NCBI GenBank assembly: GCA_024641445.1
Contig: JAHEDA010000100.1
Coordinates: 1-8,138 of the forward strand
Origin: Gammaproteobacteria bacterium
GTDB lineage: Bacteria; Pseudomonadota; Gammaproteobacteria; UBA6429; Thiohalophilaceae
Length of the DNA: 8,138 nucleotides
Direction: 5' to 3'
Position numbers and translations under genes: made by a program. The notes beneath the pieces were generated by a model that made no database searches, had not been told where the DNA came from, and saw only the letters and a list, made by a program, of their open reading frames with translations. This document shows, piece after piece, positions 5,450-8,138 of this stretch (the stretch's first letter is position 1; the number at the start of each line of letters is the position of its first letter).

Positions 5450-6691
5450 GTGAGTAAACGGCGCGTGGTGATCACTGGTGTCGGCATGTTGTGCCCCGTG
5501 GGCAATAATGTTGCAACGTCCTGGGAAAACATCCTGGCGGGGAAAAGCGGTATTTCCACGATTACTCACTTTGATGCCAGCAACTTTCCTACGCAGTTTG
5601 CCGGGACCATCAAAGACTTCGATCCCTCCGGTGTGATCCCCGGTAAAGACATCAAGAAAATGGACCTGTTTATCCAGTTGGGTATTGTCGCTGGTAAAGA
5701 GGCCCTTGATGACTCCGGTCTGGAAGTAACAGAGTCCAACGCACACCGCATTGGTGTCGCTATCGGTTCTGGTATCGGTGGTTTGGGTACGATAGAGCGC
5801 AACCATGACGCCTTTCTGGCGGGTGGGGCACGCAAGATATCGCCCTTCCTGATTCCGGGCGCGATCATCAATATGATCTCCGGCAACCTTTCCATAATGT
5901 ATGGATTGAAGGGACCCAACATCGCATTAGTCACTGCCTGTGCCACCGCCACACACAGTATTGGCGATGCCTCCCGTATCATCGAATATGGAGATGCAGA
6001 TGTGATGGTAGCGGGCGGCGCAGAAAACGCCAGCACGCCTCTTGGAATCGGCGGTTTCTGTGCCGCACGAGCGCTCTCTACGCGCAATGACTCCCCCGAA
6101 ACGGCTAGTCGCCCCTGGGATAAAGACCGTGATGGGTTTGTTCTGAGTGATGGTGCCGGCGTCGTGGTATTGGAAGAATATGAACACGCCAAAAAGCGTG
6201 GTGCCAAGATTTACGCCGAGGTTATCGGCTATGGCATGAGTGGTGATGCCTACCACATGACCTCACCCTCAGAAGGGGGCGAAGGCGCCATGCGTTGTAT
6301 GCAGCAAGCACTGAAGAATTCGCACATTAACCCTGATCAAGTTCAATACATCAATGCCCACGGGACCTCGACGCCAGCCGGTGATGTGGCGGAGATTCAC
6401 GCCGTCAAAGCCGCCTTTGGCGCGCACGCAGGGAAGGTGGCCATGAGTTCTACCAAGTCCATGACGGGCCATTTGCTCGGGGCGGCAGGTGGCATAGAGG
6501 CCATCTTTACCGCGCTGGCAATTCGCGACCAGGTCGCTCCACCGACTATCAATATATTCAATCCTGATCCGGCCTGCGACCTCGACCTGGTACCGGGCAC
6601 TGCTCGCGCGATGAAGATTGACGTCGCCATCTCAAACTCATTTGGTTTTGGTGGCACCAACGGCAGCATAGTATTGCGAAAGCTGGCTTAG
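5450..6691 (+). CDS. fabF: 3-oxoacyl-[ACP] synthase II (KAS II)
   Basis: Elongating condensing enzyme that joins malonyl-ACP to acyl-ACP and is central to C16-to-C18 elongation. From GTG at 5450 the protein has 413 residues, the same length as E. coli FabF. The catalytic residues fall at Cys164 (TACATATHS), His304 (NAHGTSTPAGD) and His341 (TGHLLGAAGG), with Lys336 in STKSMTG. Counted with the initiator Met, these match the E. coli positions exactly, which supports this start. The upstream ATG (5444) would add two residues (MV) and has a poorly spaced ribosome site. GFGGTNGS near the C-terminus is the usual glycine-rich KAS block. It lies 97 bases after acpP, behind a strong terminator, so it probably depends on read-through. 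pabB follows after a 41-base gap containing a hairpin. Confidence 0.97.
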   Translation: MSKRRVVITGVGMLCPVGNNVATSWENILAGKSGISTITHFDASNFPTQFAGTIKDFDPSGVIPGKDIKKMDLFIQLGIVAGKEALDDSGLEVTESNAHRIGVAIGSGIGGLGTIERNHDAFLAGGARKISPFLIPGAIINMISGNLSIMYGLKGPNIALVTACATATHSIGDASRIIEYGDADVMVAGGAENASTPLGIGGFCAARALSTRNDSPETASRPWDKDRDGFVLSDGAGVVVLEEYEHAKKRGAKIYAEVIGYGMSGDAYHMTSPSEGGEGAMRCMQQALKNSHINPDQVQYINAHGTSTPAGDVAEIHAVKAAFGAHAGKVAMSSTKSMTGHLLGAAGGIEAIFTALAIRDQVAPPTINIFNPDPACDLDLVPGTARAMKIDVAISNSFGFGGTNGSIVLRKLA

Positions 6692-6697
6692 CCTGAC

Positions 6698-6722
6698 CAC
6701 CGGGGAAAAACCTTCCCCGGTG
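6698..6722 (+). other. Hairpin between fabF and pabB
   Basis: A perfect 10-bp stem, CACCGGGGAA (6698-6707) with TTCCCCGGTG (6713-6722), encloses an AAACC loop. It starts 7 bases after the fabF stop and ends just before the pabB ribosome site CGGAG (6723-6727). No T-run follows, so it is not a standard terminator. It may protect the fabF message end or affect ribosome access to pabB. Confidence 0.6.
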
Positions 6723-6732
6723 CGGAGTTGCC

Positions 6733-8127
6733 ATGCCGTATCGTGTTCAGGAACTGACCCCGCTTACACCCTCTCTCACGGCGATTCACGCGTTAAATCC
6801 GCAGCGTTATCCATTTCTACTACAAAGCACTGCGCAAGGCATCTCATCGATACAGTCCCCGGCCAGTGCGCGATACGACATCTTGTTTGCCTTCCCTCAA
6901 CAGCGACTAACACTGAAGGGTGATGGACAGCTACAGGGCTGTGTCGACCCTCACACCGGGTTTCTTTCTGCATTAGATAGGCTATGGCAGAACTCTCCAC
7001 GTCAGATCGACGGTGCCGAATATCCGTTTAATGGGGGCTGGTTTTTATATCTGGGATATGAGCTGGCGGGTGAGGTCGAACCGAGCATTGTTCAACCACA
7101 GTGGAAGGGGCAGTTGCCCATCGCTACGGCGGTACGTATCCCTGCAGCTATTATCATTGATCATACGGCTGGCAAGATCGTGTCCCTGGTGGAACCCGGT
7201 TTTGAATCCATGCTGGATGAGATGGATCTGGATATACATAGAGTCATGGCAACATCACCTGCCGCTGATGCAACCACCTGCCATGACATCATCGAAGAAC
7301 CCTCTGAGCAGTACTTGCAGAGTATTGACCGTGCAAAGCGCTATATTCAGGCGGGTGATATCTTTCAGGCTAACCTTTCGCGCCTGTGGCAGGGCACAGC
7401 GTCGGGTGATAACTATGTTGCCTTATACGAACGTTTATGCAAATCCAATCCGGCCCCGTTTGCGGGCCTTGCCCAACTTGATAATGCGGTGATTTTATGT
7501 TCTTCGCCGGAGCGTCTGGTGCGCGTCCACGGTCGACATATTGAGACTCGCCCGATTGCGGGTACACACCCACGTGACCCACAACAATCCCTAGACCCAT
7601 CAGCCCGTAAGGCGCTGATAGGTCATCCGAAGGAGCGTGCGGAGCACATCATGTTGGTCGATCTTGAGCGGAATGACCTCGGGCGATTGTGTACACCTGG
7701 GACCATCAAGGTAACCGAGCTACTTGGGCTTGAGACCTATGCTCACGTTCATCACATTGTTTCAAACATCGACGGTGAGTTACGGTTGGGTGTTACCCCC
7801 GGACAGGTTATCCGTGCGACCTTTCCCGGTGGCACCATTACGGGATGCCCTAAGGTGCGCTGTATGGAAATTATTGCCGAACTTGAGGCCAGCCCGCGTG
7901 GGCCTTACACCGGTTCCATGGGATACCTTAATCACGATGGTTCAATGGACTTGAATATTTTGATTCGAACGATGTGGATCGAAGCAGAGCAGCTCTATTT
8001 TCGTGCCGGCGGGGGTATTGTTGCTGATTCTATCCCTGAGACTGAACTACTAGAGACGCGCGCCAAGGCCAAGGGACTGCTTCAGGCCATTCATCAAAGT
8101 GCTCAGAAGGGGTCGATGCATGCCTAG
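6733..8127 (+). CDS. pabB: Aminodeoxychorismate synthase component I
   Basis: Forms 4-amino-4-deoxychorismate from chorismate and ammonia delivered by a glutaminase partner (PabA), the first step towards p-aminobenzoate and folate. It has 464 residues (E. coli PabB 453). An N-terminal domain with PFLLQS and GGWFLYLGYELAGE precedes a chorismate-binding domain with AGDIFQANLSR, SSPERL, TRPIAGTHPR (PIAGT at 274-278), LVDLERNDLGR (308-318), FPGGTITGCPKVRCMEI (364-380) and AGGGIVADS (425-433). The PFLLQS wording, the compact length and the adjoining pabC favour PabB over anthranilate synthase TrpE. However, position 276 is Ala (PIAGT), the residue typical of TrpE, where E. coli PabB has Lys (PIKGT). 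GGAG (6724-6727) is 5 bases before the ATG. No PabA domain is fused to it and no PabA gene lies in the window. The end overlaps the pabC start by 8 bases. Confidence 0.9.
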   Translation: MPYRVQELTPLTPSLTAIHALNPQRYPFLLQSTAQGISSIQSPASARYDILFAFPQQRLTLKGDGQLQGCVDPHTGFLSALDRLWQNSPRQIDGAEYPFNGGWFLYLGYELAGEVEPSIVQPQWKGQLPIATAVRIPAAIIIDHTAGKIVSLVEPGFESMLDEMDLDIHRVMATSPAADATTCHDIIEEPSEQYLQSIDRAKRYIQAGDIFQANLSRLWQGTASGDNYVALYERLCKSNPAPFAGLAQLDNAVILCSSPERLVRVHGRHIETRPIAGTHPRDPQQSLDPSARKALIGHPKERAEHIMLVDLERNDLGRLCTPGTIKVTELLGLETYAHVHHIVSNIDGELRLGVTPGQVIRATFPGGTITGCPKVRCMEIIAELEASPRGPYTGSMGYLNHDGSMDLNILIRTMWIEAEQLYFRAGGGIVADSIPETELLETRAKAKGLLQAIHQSAQKGSMHA

Positions 8128-8138
8128 CTGGATAAATG
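8120..8138 (+). CDS. pabC: Start of aminodeoxychorismate lyase, cut by the window end
   Basis: An ATG at 8120 opens a frame MPSWIN, followed by a lone G at the window end. This resembles the beginning of PabC proteins (E. coli opens MFLING). GAAGGGG (8106-8112) lies 7 bases upstream, a good ribosome site, and the start overlaps the last 8 bases of pabB, indicating coupled translation. PabC releases pyruvate from aminodeoxychorismate to give p-aminobenzoate, the step after PabB, and pabC follows fabF in E. coli. Only six codons are visible, so the call rests mainly on context. Confidence 0.6.

Noticed and set aside
5566..6207. Open frame of 213 codons on the - strand opposite fabF
   Set aside because: It is the complement of the FabF catalytic region, with no ribosome site or family features; the + strand explains the sequence fully.
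6698..6722. fabF-pabB hairpin as a rho-independent terminator
   Set aside because: The stem is followed by CGGAG and the pabB start rather than a T-run.
1..8138. A novel defence, mobile or biosynthetic system
   Set aside because: All coding stretches of useful length belong to known fatty acid, ribosome or folate families, with no transposase, repeat array or atypical composition visible.

Overview
This window is a conserved bacterial fatty-acid-synthesis cluster, read left to right as yceD - rpmF - plsX - fabH - fabD - fabG - acpP - fabF - pabB - (pabC start), all on the + strand. It is preceded by a divergent, incomplete biotin carboxylase gene on the - strand. The gene order, the L32 sequence and the near-colinear similarity of FabH, FabD, FabG, ACP and FabF to the E. 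coli proteins (compared from memory) point to a gammaproteobacterium. The species cannot be named from this sequence. Base composition looks even across the genes, and I see no insertion sequence, phage gene, CRISPR array, tRNA or rRNA.

Layout. Bases 1-56 form a perfect inverted repeat that folds the carboxylase gene back on itself, most likely an assembly or amplification artefact at a sequence end. Bases 1-205 (-) hold the N-terminus of the carboxylase. The 153-base divergent gap carries a textbook sigma-70 promoter (TTGACA, 17 bases, TAAAAT) placed so close to yceD that the message would be leaderless or nearly so. Then come yceD and rpmF (rRNA accumulation and ribosomal protein L32), a gap with two hairpins, plsX overlapping fabH by one base, then fabD and fabG. 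A 152-base gap with a likely promoter leads to acpP, which is followed by a strong intrinsic terminator. fabF (GTG start), a hairpin, pabB, and the first codons of pabC overlapping the end of pabB complete the window.

How the genes work together. FabD loads malonyl groups onto ACP, FabH starts the chain from acetyl-CoA, FabF elongates it and FabG reduces the 3-keto group. PlsX diverts finished acyl-ACP to acyl-phosphate for phospholipid synthesis. YceD and L32 tie the locus to ribosome production. PabB and PabC make p-aminobenzoate for folate. The divergent carboxylase would use biotin and bicarbonate; whether it feeds malonyl-CoA synthesis or another carboxylation cannot be decided from the fragment.

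I looked for an undescribed system and did not find one: every substantial coding stretch belongs to a known housekeeping family. The points worth a second look are the terminal palindrome, the apparently leaderless yceD, the Ala-type active-site motif in PabB, and several RNA-structure signals around acpP, plsX and pabB.
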